Shown here: positions 54,346 through 62,144 of the stretch, piece after piece
How the letters are laid out: the number at the start of each line of letters is the position of its first letter
How positions within the stretch are numbered: the first letter of the stretch is position 1
Source of the DNA: Bradyrhizobium huanghuaihaiense
GTDB lineage: Bacteria; Pseudomonadota; Alphaproteobacteria; Rhizobiales; Xanthobacteraceae
DNA length: 64,000 bases
NCBI RefSeq assembly: GCF_007830635.1
Contig: NZ_VLLA01000004.1
Span: 62,001 to 126,000 of the forward strand
Direction: 5' to 3'
Program-made: the position numbers and the translations under genes
Notes under the pieces: model-generated
The model's database searches: none
What the model was told of the DNA's origin: nothing
Seen by the model: only the letters and a program-made list of their open reading frames with translations

Positions 54346-54449
54346 TGTGCCCGCCGCGGATATTCCCTTGGGGCACACAAACGGGGGAGGTCTGAGACCC
54401 GGTTCTGTTCGAGGCTCACCGCCCTTCTTGCGGGGCACACTGGGGCACA
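54346..54449. promoter_or_regulatory. Repeated GGGGCACA boxes upstream of the integrase
   Basis: GGGGCACA occurs at 54370-54377, 54432-54439 and 54442-54449, and an inverted near-copy (TGTGCCCG) at 54346-54353. They are clustered in the 257 bp before the integrase start. Could be integrase arm-type sites or an operator for the element. The remainder of 53957-54466 shows only the tRNA fragment. Confidence 0.4.
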
Positions 54450-54466
54450 GAGAGAGGGAAGGAATC

Positions 54467-55798
54467 ATGACGGAGCCGGCCAACCAGCTGACACTCACCG
54501 ATGCGGTGATCCGCAACGCAACGCTGCCGCCGGGTAAGGCGCAGCATTATCTCCACGACGACAAGCTGCCCGGCCTCGCCTTGCGCATGCGCGCCACCGG
54601 CGGCCGGACCTGGGTCTACCTCTTCACCAAGCCGGGGGTGAGGGGGACCCAGCGCAAGACCCTCGGCGCGTGGCCCAAATATAATGAGAAGGCCGCCCGC
54701 AAGGCCGCCACCATCGCCGCAGGCGAAGTCGTCAAGGGCTTGGACCCGAACGACGCGAAGCGCGAGGCGAGGCGGCAACAGGCAGCCGAGAAGCAGCGCA
54801 CCACGCTCGCGACCCTCATTGTTGAAGATGGTCCTTACCAGACGTCTATGACCGAACGTCAAGTCGTCAACTGGAAGCCAGCAATGTCGGCGCTGCGGCG
54901 CGGGCTCAAGGATCACGCCGAGAGCGGCGTGGGGGACCTGACGCGACGGCAGATCATGGCTGCGGTCGATAAGATTGCCAAGACCGGCAAGCGTGGTGCA
55001 GCCAAGGACTTGCGCAAGCACGTGCATACTTTGCTCGAATGGTGCGTCGGTGAGGGCTATGTCGAGCACAACGTGCTCGCCGGCTATCGCGCGCCCAAGG
55101 AAACCCGCGCGCAAAGGGTCGGACGCCGAACGAAGGGCCGCGCGCTGACCGATGAGGAAATCATCAAAGTCTGGGATGCATCCGGCAAGCTCGGGGCTTT
55201 TGGTCTCCTGGCTCGCATGTGCCTGCTCGGTGGCCCGCGCCGCAGCGAGCCTACCATGATCGAGTGGCGAAAGCACATCATGGATGACCGTATCACCTTC
55301 GATGCGGCGTGGACCAAGATGGGCCTGCACCACGACGTGCCGCGCACCCACCTCGCAAACGAGGTGCTCGCGGCCGCCAAACACTTCCAGCGCGCAACGT
55401 CCGACTATGTCTTCCCGTCACCAAAGACCGGCGGCCAGATGTCCGGGTTCACCAAGATGGTCAACCGCCTGGTCAAGGAAGCGGGTGTTGCCAAGTTTAC
55501 CATGCATGACCTAAGGCGCAGCTTACGAACCGTCATGTCTCGCTGCGGCTACGACAACGAAATCCAGCGGCTGTGTGTCGGGCAAAGGCCAAGCGGAATC
55601 GATCAGGTCTACAATCACGACGAACAGTGGATCATCCGCAAAATGGCGTTCGAAGCGGCTCACGACTACATTGCGGAGTTGGTCGGCGCGAAACGGGTCG
55701 GCAAAATCGTGCGCCTGCAGCGGACGAATCCGCTTGACCCGATCAAGGCCGAGCTCCTCGGCCGTCTCCGTGAGCATTATGCGGCTGAGGCATCTTAG
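54467..55798 (+). CDS. Tyrosine-type site-specific integrase (P4-like)
   Basis: 443 residues. An N-terminal DUF4102-like arm-binding domain ('HYLHDDKLPGLALRMRATGG', 'KTLGAWPKYNEKAARKAA') precedes the catalytic domain with R in 'LLGGPRRSEPTMIEW', H-x-x-R in 'MHDLRRSLRTVMS' and the nucleophile Tyr in 'GIDQVYNHDE'. The usual 'GH' before the tyrosine is 'GQ' here, a small deviation. The start at 54467 follows GAGGGAAGGAATC; upstream frame codons are non-conserved. Adjacent to a tRNA-Val fragment, its likely target. Confidence 0.92.
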   Translation: MTEPANQLTLTDAVIRNATLPPGKAQHYLHDDKLPGLALRMRATGGRTWVYLFTKPGVRGTQRKTLGAWPKYNEKAARKAATIAAGEVVKGLDPNDAKREARRQQAAEKQRTTLATLIVEDGPYQTSMTERQVVNWKPAMSALRRGLKDHAESGVGDLTRRQIMAAVDKIAKTGKRGAAKDLRKHVHTLLEWCVGEGYVEHNVLAGYRAPKETRAQRVGRRTKGRALTDEEIIKVWDASGKLGAFGLLARMCLLGGPRRSEPTMIEWRKHIMDDRITFDAAWTKMGLHHDVPRTHLANEVLAAAKHFQRATSDYVFPSPKTGGQMSGFTKMVNRLVKEAGVAKFTMHDLRRSLRTVMSRCGYDNEIQRLCVGQRPSGIDQVYNHDEQWIIRKMAFEAAHDYIAELVGAKRVGKIVRLQRTNPLDPIKAELLGRLREHYAAEAS

Positions 55799-56126
55799 TG
55801 GTCTTATCGCACTTGGCCAGATAGTCGCGTACCGCATCGACACGATAGAGGGGGCGGCCATCGACGTAGCGCCATTTCAGCGGGTGGCTCGGATTGCGCC
55901 GCCACTGCTCCAACGCGCCGGGCGTACGCCGGATGACCGCGGCCGCCTCAAATGCCGTCAAATTAGAGCTGCCCGGCAGCGTATCGATATCGAACGTCGC
56001 GGGCGGCGGCATGCCACGGTTCTTGCGACGGCGATTCGCCCGCGGTATTTTGCTGGAACCTGCCGACCCAAATGCCTCGATCCCAATCTTTTCGTCTTTG
56101 CCGCGCATGCCTCCGCCCCGAACCAT
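55743..56126 (-). CDS. Helix-turn-helix protein, excisionase-like
   Basis: 127 residues from the ATG at 56126 (a TTG at 56177 would add 17). The C-terminal half is an HTH-17/excisionase-type winged domain: 'NLTAFEAAAVIRRTPGALEQ' and 'PLKWRYVDGRPLYRVDAVRD'. The N-terminal half is basic and probably disordered. It is convergent with the integrase and its 3' end overlaps the integrase 3' end by 56 nt. Such proteins direct integrase toward excision; here that role is inferred from context. Confidence 0.65.
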   Translation of the reverse strand: MVRGGGMRGKDEKIGIEAFGSAGSSKIPRANRRRKNRGMPPPATFDIDTLPGSSNLTAFEAAAVIRRTPGALEQWRRNPSHPLKWRYVDGRPLYRVDAVRDYLAKCDKTTKMPQPHNAHGDGRGARP

Positions 56127-56232
56127 GATCGGTCTGGGCAATAAGATCGTAGGCTGCTCCGGCAAGAAAGAAACCAAGTGCGCAGGTATGGTTGCTGGGT
56201 AGCTGTGGCGTACAAATAGGACGAACCGGTTC

Positions 56233-56296
56233 CAGCCCGGCAGACCTTCGGCCTCATAACCTGAAGGTCATAGGTTCAAATCTATCCCCGCAACCA
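56233..56296 (+). pseudogene. Initiator tRNA-fMet-like fragment (possible att remnant)
   Basis: 'CTCATAACCTGAAGG', 'TTCAAATCTATCCCCGCAAC' and CCA follow the anticodon (CAT), T-loop and acceptor of initiator tRNA-Met. One base is missing from the T-stem, the anticodon stem is damaged, and the 5' acceptor strand is unrelated. It is a decayed tRNA 3' portion, 130 bp upstream of a broken integrase gene, and suggests a second integration event. Nothing else was recognised between 56127 and 56426. Confidence 0.6.
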
Positions 56297-56426
56297 AATT
56301 TCTGATGTAATACAACGGGTTGGGCGAAAGCCTAACCCTTTAATTTTTCGTAAATGGCCTAGCACGCGCCTAGCACAAAATTCGACTTTTTGGTTGCCTG
56401 CGCTAAAATGCACGTGGAGGTGCATG

Positions 56427-57663
56427 ATGGCCAGGCACGAGCTTCTAGGTGGTCTGATTCAGGTATACCGGCGAAACGGCCGGTATTGGCACTGTTCGGC
56501 CTCCATCGACGGCCGCCAACACCGCAGCACGACCGGAGAGGAAGATCTCTCCCTCGCCAAGCAGTTTGCGGAGGACTCGTTTATCGGTCTTCGTGGGAAG
56601 GCGCGGGCGGGGCTGTTGGTGAATGAGAAGACCTTTCGCCAAGCCGCTGACCAATTCCTGAAAGAGTATGAGGTGATCACCGAGGGCCAGCGCAGCGAGC
56701 GCTGGGTCCAGGGTTACGAGATCAGGCTTCGCCTGCACCTGTTGCCGTTCTTCAGGCAAGGTGCAGGAATATCGCCTGCACCGGATCGCAACGTCTAAGA
56801 CCGGCAAGGCGCCCGCGCGCAGCACTATCCACGACGAGGTCGTGACGTTGCGGCAGGTGTTGAAGACTGCCATTCGCCATGAATGGCTCGCGCACCTGCC
56901 GGACTTCTCTCCTCCTTATAAGACTTCGGGGAAGGTGGTGCATCGGCCGTGGTTCAGCCCCGAGGAATACAAGCAGCTCTACGAAACCACGCGGGCGCAC
57001 GCGAAGGCCAGCCAGATCCACCACCGTTGGAGTGCCGAGCAATTGCATGATTACGTCCTGTTCTTGGCCAACACCGGCTTGCGGCCGGATGAGGCCAAGA
57101 ACCTCCAGCATCGCGACGTGACCATTGTTGAGGACGAACGTAGCGGCGAGCGCATCCTGGAAATCGAGGTGCGCGGCAAGCGGGGCGTCGGCTACTGCAA
57201 GAGCATGCCGAGCGCGGTGCGACCCTATGAGCGGCTGCTAGGCCGCGCGAAATACGTGAAGCAGGGCAGAGCGCGGGTGCGGGCGAAGCTGCCGCCCTCT
57301 AACGAGCCGCCGCAGTTGCCCAAGCCGACCGACCACGTGTTTCCGGGCAATCACATCAAGATGTTCAATGCCCTGCTTGATAGGAGCGAGTTGAAGCTGG
57401 ATCGGGATGGCAATCGGCGGACCGCATACAGCCTGCGGCATACCTACATCTGCATGCGCCTGATGGAAGGGGCGGACAGCTACTAGATAGCGAAGAACTG
57501 CCGAACCTCAGTGGAGATGATCGAGAAGTTCTATGCGGCGCACATCAAGAACAGGCTCGATGCTTCCGCCATCAATGTGCGTCAGGCCAAGCCCGCTCCT
57601 CGCAGGCAGTTGAGTGAGGTCTACCAAGCGCCGGTTGATCCTGAGGCGCAGGATTTTGTCTGA
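56427..57663 (+). pseudogene. Tyrosine-type integrase, frameshifted and interrupted
   Basis: The first part (56427 to about 56760, 'MARHELLGGLIQVYRRNGRY') continues in another frame from about 56760 ('EYRLHRIATSKTGKAPARST'), showing a frameshift near 56750-56765. Arg in 'NTGLRPDEAKNLQ' and His in 'SLRHTYICMRL' are catalytic. A TAG at 57484-57486 stops the frame inside 'MEGADSY', yet it reads on as 'IAKNCRTSVEMIEKFYAAHI' (with the nucleophile Tyr) until TGA at 57661. Two lesions make it inactive. Confidence 0.9.
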
Positions 57664-57933
57664 ACCTAAATCAACATAAAGAAGCGCCGAAACCGCTGGT
57701 GGAGGCTCTAAATTCTTACTGGGCCGAAGGGCCCGATCTTTCTTACGAACCCGTTTAGCGGTTCGCCTTTGGCGCGCAGGCGCTCTCCCCTTGATCTTGA
57801 AGGCGATATTACGTCAGTATTGCAACCACTGCGTTATCCACATTGATTCCCTACTGGTACGCGTGGGCAGCACTGGAGCCCAAATTCGCGTCACGTTGCT
57901 GGTCACTCAATTCTATTTGGAACAAGGTTATAT

Positions 57934-58905
57934 ATGCGCCGCGATTACCGCCTTTACGAACTTAGCGAGAGCGAATTTGAAGAGCTTGTCGTCAAGATCT
58001 GCGTGAAGTGGCTCGGGGAAGGCGTCACACCGTTCGCGCCAGGCCGCGACGGAGGTCGTGACGGAAAATTCAATGGCAAGGCTGAGTGCTTTCCCAGTAC
58101 CACGCAGCCTTTGGAGGGGGATGTCGTACTCCAGGCGAAGCACGTCGCCGTATTCGACAAGTCGTGCTCGGATAAGGACTTTGAGCGGCTCCTGAAAAAG
58201 GAGCATGCCAAAATCAAACGGCTGGGGAAGAAAGGATTGTGTGACCACTACATGGTCTTCACCAACCGCCGCTATACCGGCGGCGCCGACGAGAAGCTGA
58301 TAGCTGGTCTTATGGCGCTTGGCGTGAAGAGTGCTCATATCATCGGGATCGAACGCTTGAATACTGCGCTGGATGATATGCAGCAACTCCGAGAGTGGCT
58401 GCCGAACAGGAAGGACACAATCCCATTCCGGTTTGAGCCTGACGACCTCATTGAGGTTATCGGTGCCGTTCACGACTATGCTGATGGCTCGGTGATGAGC
58501 GCCTTCAACAGCGCGCGCGACTTTGAGAAGCTCAAGCTGCGAGAAGAGAAAAACAAGATCAACGGACTTTCAGATGACTACTATAACCAGGTCATCGTGA
58601 ATAACTCATTCCCGCACTTTTCGCGGATAGACCATTTCTTGAGCAATCCACGGAATACGGAGATTGCCGCTCTCTATCACGATAGCGCTGACGAGCTGAA
58701 GCAAAAGATTTTGGCCGCGCGCCCGCAGTTTGAAACCTTTGATAGCGTCTTTGCTTTTCTAATTGAGGAGATTCAAAAGAAACGTGTCGCTTTGAAGGGC
58801 AAGCGGCGTATGATCAGCGTGATGCTTCACTACATGTATGCCAACTGCGACATCGGATCGAAAAAACTTCCAACAACACCGATGACCGACAATGCTCACG
58901 CCTAG
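57934..58905 (+). CDS. ABC-3C system effector: PD-(D/E)XK nuclease-like protein with ABC-3C C-terminal domain
   Basis: 323 residues. N-terminal restriction-endonuclease fold (about 5-130): helix with E17 ('SEFEELVVKICVKWLG'), 'GRDGGRDGKFNG' with the GGxDG aspartate D43, and Q67-A-K69 in 'VVLQAKHVAV', the Mrr-like D/QxK set. The C-terminal helical region (about 200-310, 'FPHFSRIDHFLSNPRNTEIA', 'LIEEIQKKRVALKGKRRMIS') is the type of domain found at the end of ABC-3C effectors. It overlaps the following small gene by 14 nt. GC is lower than the core. Nuclease activity is inferred. Confidence 0.82.
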   Translation: MRRDYRLYELSESEFEELVVKICVKWLGEGVTPFAPGRDGGRDGKFNGKAECFPSTTQPLEGDVVLQAKHVAVFDKSCSDKDFERLLKKEHAKIKRLGKKGLCDHYMVFTNRRYTGGADEKLIAGLMALGVKSAHIIGIERLNTALDDMQQLREWLPNRKDTIPFRFEPDDLIEVIGAVHDYADGSVMSAFNSARDFEKLKLREEKNKINGLSDDYYNQVIVNNSFPHFSRIDHFLSNPRNTEIAALYHDSADELKQKILAARPQFETFDSVFAFLIEEIQKKRVALKGKRRMISVMLHYMYANCDIGSKKLPTTPMTDNAHA

Positions 58906-59131
58906 AAAACACCTCAACTTGGATGTCTCCGTGCTGCGAATCGCGGCCATCATGCTCCGTGAGCTTAAGAAGCGCGGCGTGATGGAGTTCGAGCGTCTGC
59001 GGGGCATTGTCATCAGGCGCGTCGGCGGGGATGGAGAAATCACATTTTTGCCTGCACTAAGCTTCCTATACCTGATGGGCAAGATTGAATATCACGCAAA
59101 AAACGACGTCATAGAGTACAGGGCGAACTGA
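58892..59131 (+). CDS. ABC-3C system middle component
   Basis: 79 residues, a small winged-helix-like protein ('DVSVLRIAAIMLRELKKRGV', 'FERLRGIVIRRVGGDGEITF', 'ALSFLYLMGKIEYHAKNDVI'). In ABC-3C systems a middle component of this size lies between the effector and the ATPase and is thought to link them. It overlaps the effector gene by 14 nt and ends 1 nt before the ATPase start, so all three are translationally coupled. Too short for confident domain calling alone; the call rests on shape and context. Confidence 0.78.
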   Translation: MLTPRKHLNLDVSVLRIAAIMLRELKKRGVMEFERLRGIVIRRVGGDGEITFLPALSFLYLMGKIEYHAKNDVIEYRAN

Positions 59132-59132
59132 C

Positions 59133-60941
59133 ATGCAGATCAGTCGCATTTACTCCAATAAGGATGACCTCTTTCATCCGATAGATTTCAATTTCGGCAA
59201 GCATGCTGATCGTCTCAATGTCATTTTTGGCGATGTTAAGAAGCCTAAGGACAAGAAGCGCGACTCCCACAACCTCGGCAAGACCACCCTTCTTCATCTT
59301 ATCGAATTTCTAATGCTCAAGGGCACCGCTCCGGAGCAGTTTCTGGTCAAGCATCAAGACCGCTTTGCTGGCTATCAGTTTTTTATCGAGGTAGCCCTAA
59401 ACTCAGGTGAGTTTGCTACCATTCGACGGGGTGCGGACAACCCCAACAAAGTTGCTCTGACAAAGCACGCCGAGAGCGGCAGGCGGTTGGTTGACCTGCC
59501 TGACGACCAATGGGATCACGCCGAGCTGAGTCGCGAGGAGGCCGTCAAGCTGCTGGACGGCTGGCTCGACTTGAAGGTCCTAAAGCCATACGACTACCGA
59601 ATGGCCATCACGTATTTCTTGAGGGCCCAAGGTGATTTCAGCGATGAGCTTCAGTTACAGAAGTTCCAAATGGGTAAGGACGCACACTGGAAGCCGTTCG
59701 TTGCTCACCTCTTCGGCTTTAGTGAATCGCCGGTGCAGCGCAAGTACGAGCTTGACGACTCCATCGGCGCGCTGAAGCAGCGCCAGGCTGAACAGGCGGC
59801 AGAAGTCCAGTACCGGGAAGAGGACCTTCCAAAGCTCCAGGCGCAAATCTCTGTCTTGCGGCAGCAGGTGGAAGAACTTGAGGCTCAGCTTGACGCCTTT
59901 GAGTTCGACGCTGAAGAGCGCCGTATCATGAAAAACCTCGTCGATGAGGTTGAGGGTGAAATCTCAGATATCAACGAGCGCCTCTACAACATCAACTACG
60001 ATGTTAGGCAGATTGATGTGGCGATGGAGCATAAGGACCGGTTCGATCTGGACGAGGTCGCAACCATATTCTCCGAATCCAATATTTTGTTCGCCGGTCA
60101 GGTGAAGAAGCAATACGAAGACCTGGTGGACTTCAATAAGAAGGTCACTCGCGAACGAAACGCCGCCTTGAGAACCCGCAGGACAACGCTCGACAAGGAG
60201 CGGGTGGAGCTAGAGTCTCGCAAGACCAGCTTGGATCAACGGCGCGAGCAGCAACTTCGAGTTCTGCGCAGCACAGACACGTTTGATAAGTTCAAAACCT
60301 TGCAGCGCGAACTCTCCGAGCAGAAAGCGCAACTTGTCTATCTCGATGAGCAACGCAAGAAGCTTGAAGTGGTGGCGGCCACCGCGCTGCAGGTGCGTGA
60401 GAGCGAGCGGGAGCGGGGCAGAGTAGTCGATGAAATCAAGGCGATGGTTGCTAGGCCGACGCCGATCTATGAAAACTTCAGCCGCGTCTTCAACGCTTAC
60501 TGTCAGCGAGTGCTTAGTCACGAGGGCATTTTCTACTTCCATGTAAACTCAAACGGTAATTTCGATTACACCATCGGTCTCGGGACCCCAGGGCAAACCG
60601 GGAAGACGTCCAGCCAGGGAGAGGGGACCAGCTACAAAAAGCTGGTTTGCGCACTTTTCGACTTGGCGCTGCTAAAGGTTTATGAGGACGTTGGTTTCTT
60701 CCACTTCGTGTACCATGACGGTATCTTTGAAGCTCTTGATGATCGAAAAAAACTCGCACTGTTGGAGGTCGTACGCGAGCAAACTAGTACGATGAAGATC
60801 CAGTATATAATGACGCTGATCGCTTCGGACCTCCCGCGTATTGATGAGAAATCCCCACCGACGTTCGCAGAGGACGAGGTCGTGCTCCGCTTACACGACG
60901 ATGGGGCCGATGGGCGCTTGTTCAAGATGGCCGAGTTCTAG
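59133..60941 (+). CDS. ABC-3C system ATPase, DUF2326/SMC-like
   Basis: 602 residues. The P-loop is a modified Walker A 'SHNLGKTTLLHLIEF' (K50) after a long insertion following 'LNVIFGD'. A coiled coil spans about residues 205-435, with 'EEDLPKLQAQISVLRQQVEE' and 'KERVELESRKTSLDQRREQQ'. The signature-like 'SSQGEGTSYKKLVCALFDLA' and Walker B/D-loop 'HFVYHDGIFEALDDRKKLAL' are at the C-terminal end. This is the DUF2326 ABC-ATPase architecture (SMC/RecN-like). Transposon- or phage-response roles are predicted for the family. Its stop at 60941 overlaps the 3' end of the converging gene by 4 nt. Confidence 0.88.
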   Translation: MQISRIYSNKDDLFHPIDFNFGKHADRLNVIFGDVKKPKDKKRDSHNLGKTTLLHLIEFLMLKGTAPEQFLVKHQDRFAGYQFFIEVALNSGEFATIRRGADNPNKVALTKHAESGRRLVDLPDDQWDHAELSREEAVKLLDGWLDLKVLKPYDYRMAITYFLRAQGDFSDELQLQKFQMGKDAHWKPFVAHLFGFSESPVQRKYELDDSIGALKQRQAEQAAEVQYREEDLPKLQAQISVLRQQVEELEAQLDAFEFDAEERRIMKNLVDEVEGEISDINERLYNINYDVRQIDVAMEHKDRFDLDEVATIFSESNILFAGQVKKQYEDLVDFNKKVTRERNAALRTRRTTLDKERVELESRKTSLDQRREQQLRVLRSTDTFDKFKTLQRELSEQKAQLVYLDEQRKKLEVVAATALQVRESERERGRVVDEIKAMVARPTPIYENFSRVFNAYCQRVLSHEGIFYFHVNSNGNFDYTIGLGTPGQTGKTSSQGEGTSYKKLVCALFDLALLKVYEDVGFFHFVYHDGIFEALDDRKKLALLEVVREQTSTMKIQYIMTLIASDLPRIDEKSPPTFAEDEVVLRLHDDGADGRLFKMAEF

Positions 60942-62131
60942 TAATCTCCCGCTATAGAGCTAAGCTCCGTGTCCGGTGGATATTGGTACCAGTAGGGTAT
61001 GGGAGCTGATCGACCATCCCCCATCTCTTGTTCAAGACTTTCTTTAGTTAGCGGAACAAGTCTTTCACTCACATGGAGATCATAGTTTCCGCTCCATATG
61101 GTGCATGGAATGGCGCCCCTTATATCTCCCGCGTCGAAGACAAACTGCGAAGCCATTTCTCCTTCTCCGATATAAACCATGCGCATCAACATTGGAGCCC
61201 GGAATTCAATCCTGGCCTGCTGAAGCTCAGGACTCTCCTCTGGTAACAAGGAGGCTTCCAGCTTCGTCAGGGGATCTCTGTCATCAGCGCGAAGCGGCCT
61301 GTCATCTTGAAGGCCGAAGTCTGGTGTTGACGGCTTCTCTGGCTCCTTGACCCCGACAGTCAGATCGTCGATCGGTCTGCCTTTCTTGAACACAAGATAA
61401 TTTCTGCAGGCTTGAAGAAAGCCGGATCGCCGCGGCCAGGGAACGCGAATCTTTTCGAGATCGACGTTCCATTTGATTGCGTCCGCAACGGTATCGATTG
61501 ATAGGAACTCATGGGGCTCTTTCAGGAGGATCTCAACGGCAAGGTGAGGCGGAAGCCGAGGACCAAGAACACGCAGCATTTCTCGAACTGCTTTTCTGCC
61601 TTCGGCAAACGTTCCCGGTCGCCGCCGTTGGGGATGCGGAGAATGAAAAAAGACAAATCCTCCAGGCTGCAGAATTCGGTGGTTGGTCACGTCCGAATAT
61701 GGAACGCGGCTCTCGCCTGCCAGGAAGATAAACGCGCATGCGGACACACAGGAGCTTCCCTTCTTGACCACCGTCGCTATCCCATCCTCTCTAACAGCCG
61801 CGGCGATCTTTAAGGCCGCAGAGAGTTCGCCTCCGTTCTTGCTGTCCAATTCGAGCCGAATCTGCAAATAGCTGGGACCTGATATCTCGTAAATAAGATC
61901 CGGATTGTCTTTCTCGAACAGGGCTTTTTTTGCCGCTGCCAGTTTTTTCAGGAAGATGTCTCCATCTTCCGTCTCGATAAAGCCGGTCAAAGAGATGGTG
62001 ATCGCGCCCACTGCGTCGGGCGCTCGATCCGGAAATGTGACGTCTATTGTCGCGGCTCTGACCACCGCGGACGTGATCAGCAGACTACCAACAACGAAGC
62101 CACGAAGCAGATTCCACGAGAATATGCGCAT
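60938..62131 (-). CDS. Exported ClpP/crotonase-like fold protein (COG3904-like)
   Basis: 397 residues. Signal peptide at 1-27 (cut near VRAAT). The segment 'KGSSCVSACAFIFLAGESRV' (C128, S130, C132) with 'GGFVFFHSPHP' (H163) is the nucleophile-like loop and the following His of periplasmic ClpP-like proteins. The C-terminal 150 residues are a second, unrecognised domain. It is 13 nt downstream of an alpha/beta hydrolase gene, so cotranscribed. Low GC relative to the core. Confidence 0.75.
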   Translation of the reverse strand: MRIFSWNLLRGFVVGSLLITSAVVRAATIDVTFPDRAPDAVGAITISLTGFIETEDGDIFLKKLAAAKKALFEKDNPDLIYEISGPSYLQIRLELDSKNGGELSAALKIAAAVREDGIATVVKKGSSCVSACAFIFLAGESRVPYSDVTNHRILQPGGFVFFHSPHPQRRRPGTFAEGRKAVREMLRVLGPRLPPHLAVEILLKEPHEFLSIDTVADAIKWNVDLEKIRVPWPRRSGFLQACRNYLVFKKGRPIDDLTVGVKEPEKPSTPDFGLQDDRPLRADDRDPLTKLEASLLPEESPELQQARIEFRAPMLMRMVYIGEGEMASQFVFDAGDIRGAIPCTIWSGNYDLHVSERLVPLTKESLEQEMGDGRSAPIPYWYQYPPDTELSSIAGDY

Positions 62132-62144
62132 GGCCGCTTTCCCA

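Noticed and set aside
56221..56300. Functional initiator tRNA gene
   Set aside because: One base is missing in the T-stem, the anticodon stem has mismatches, and the 5' acceptor strand is unrelated.
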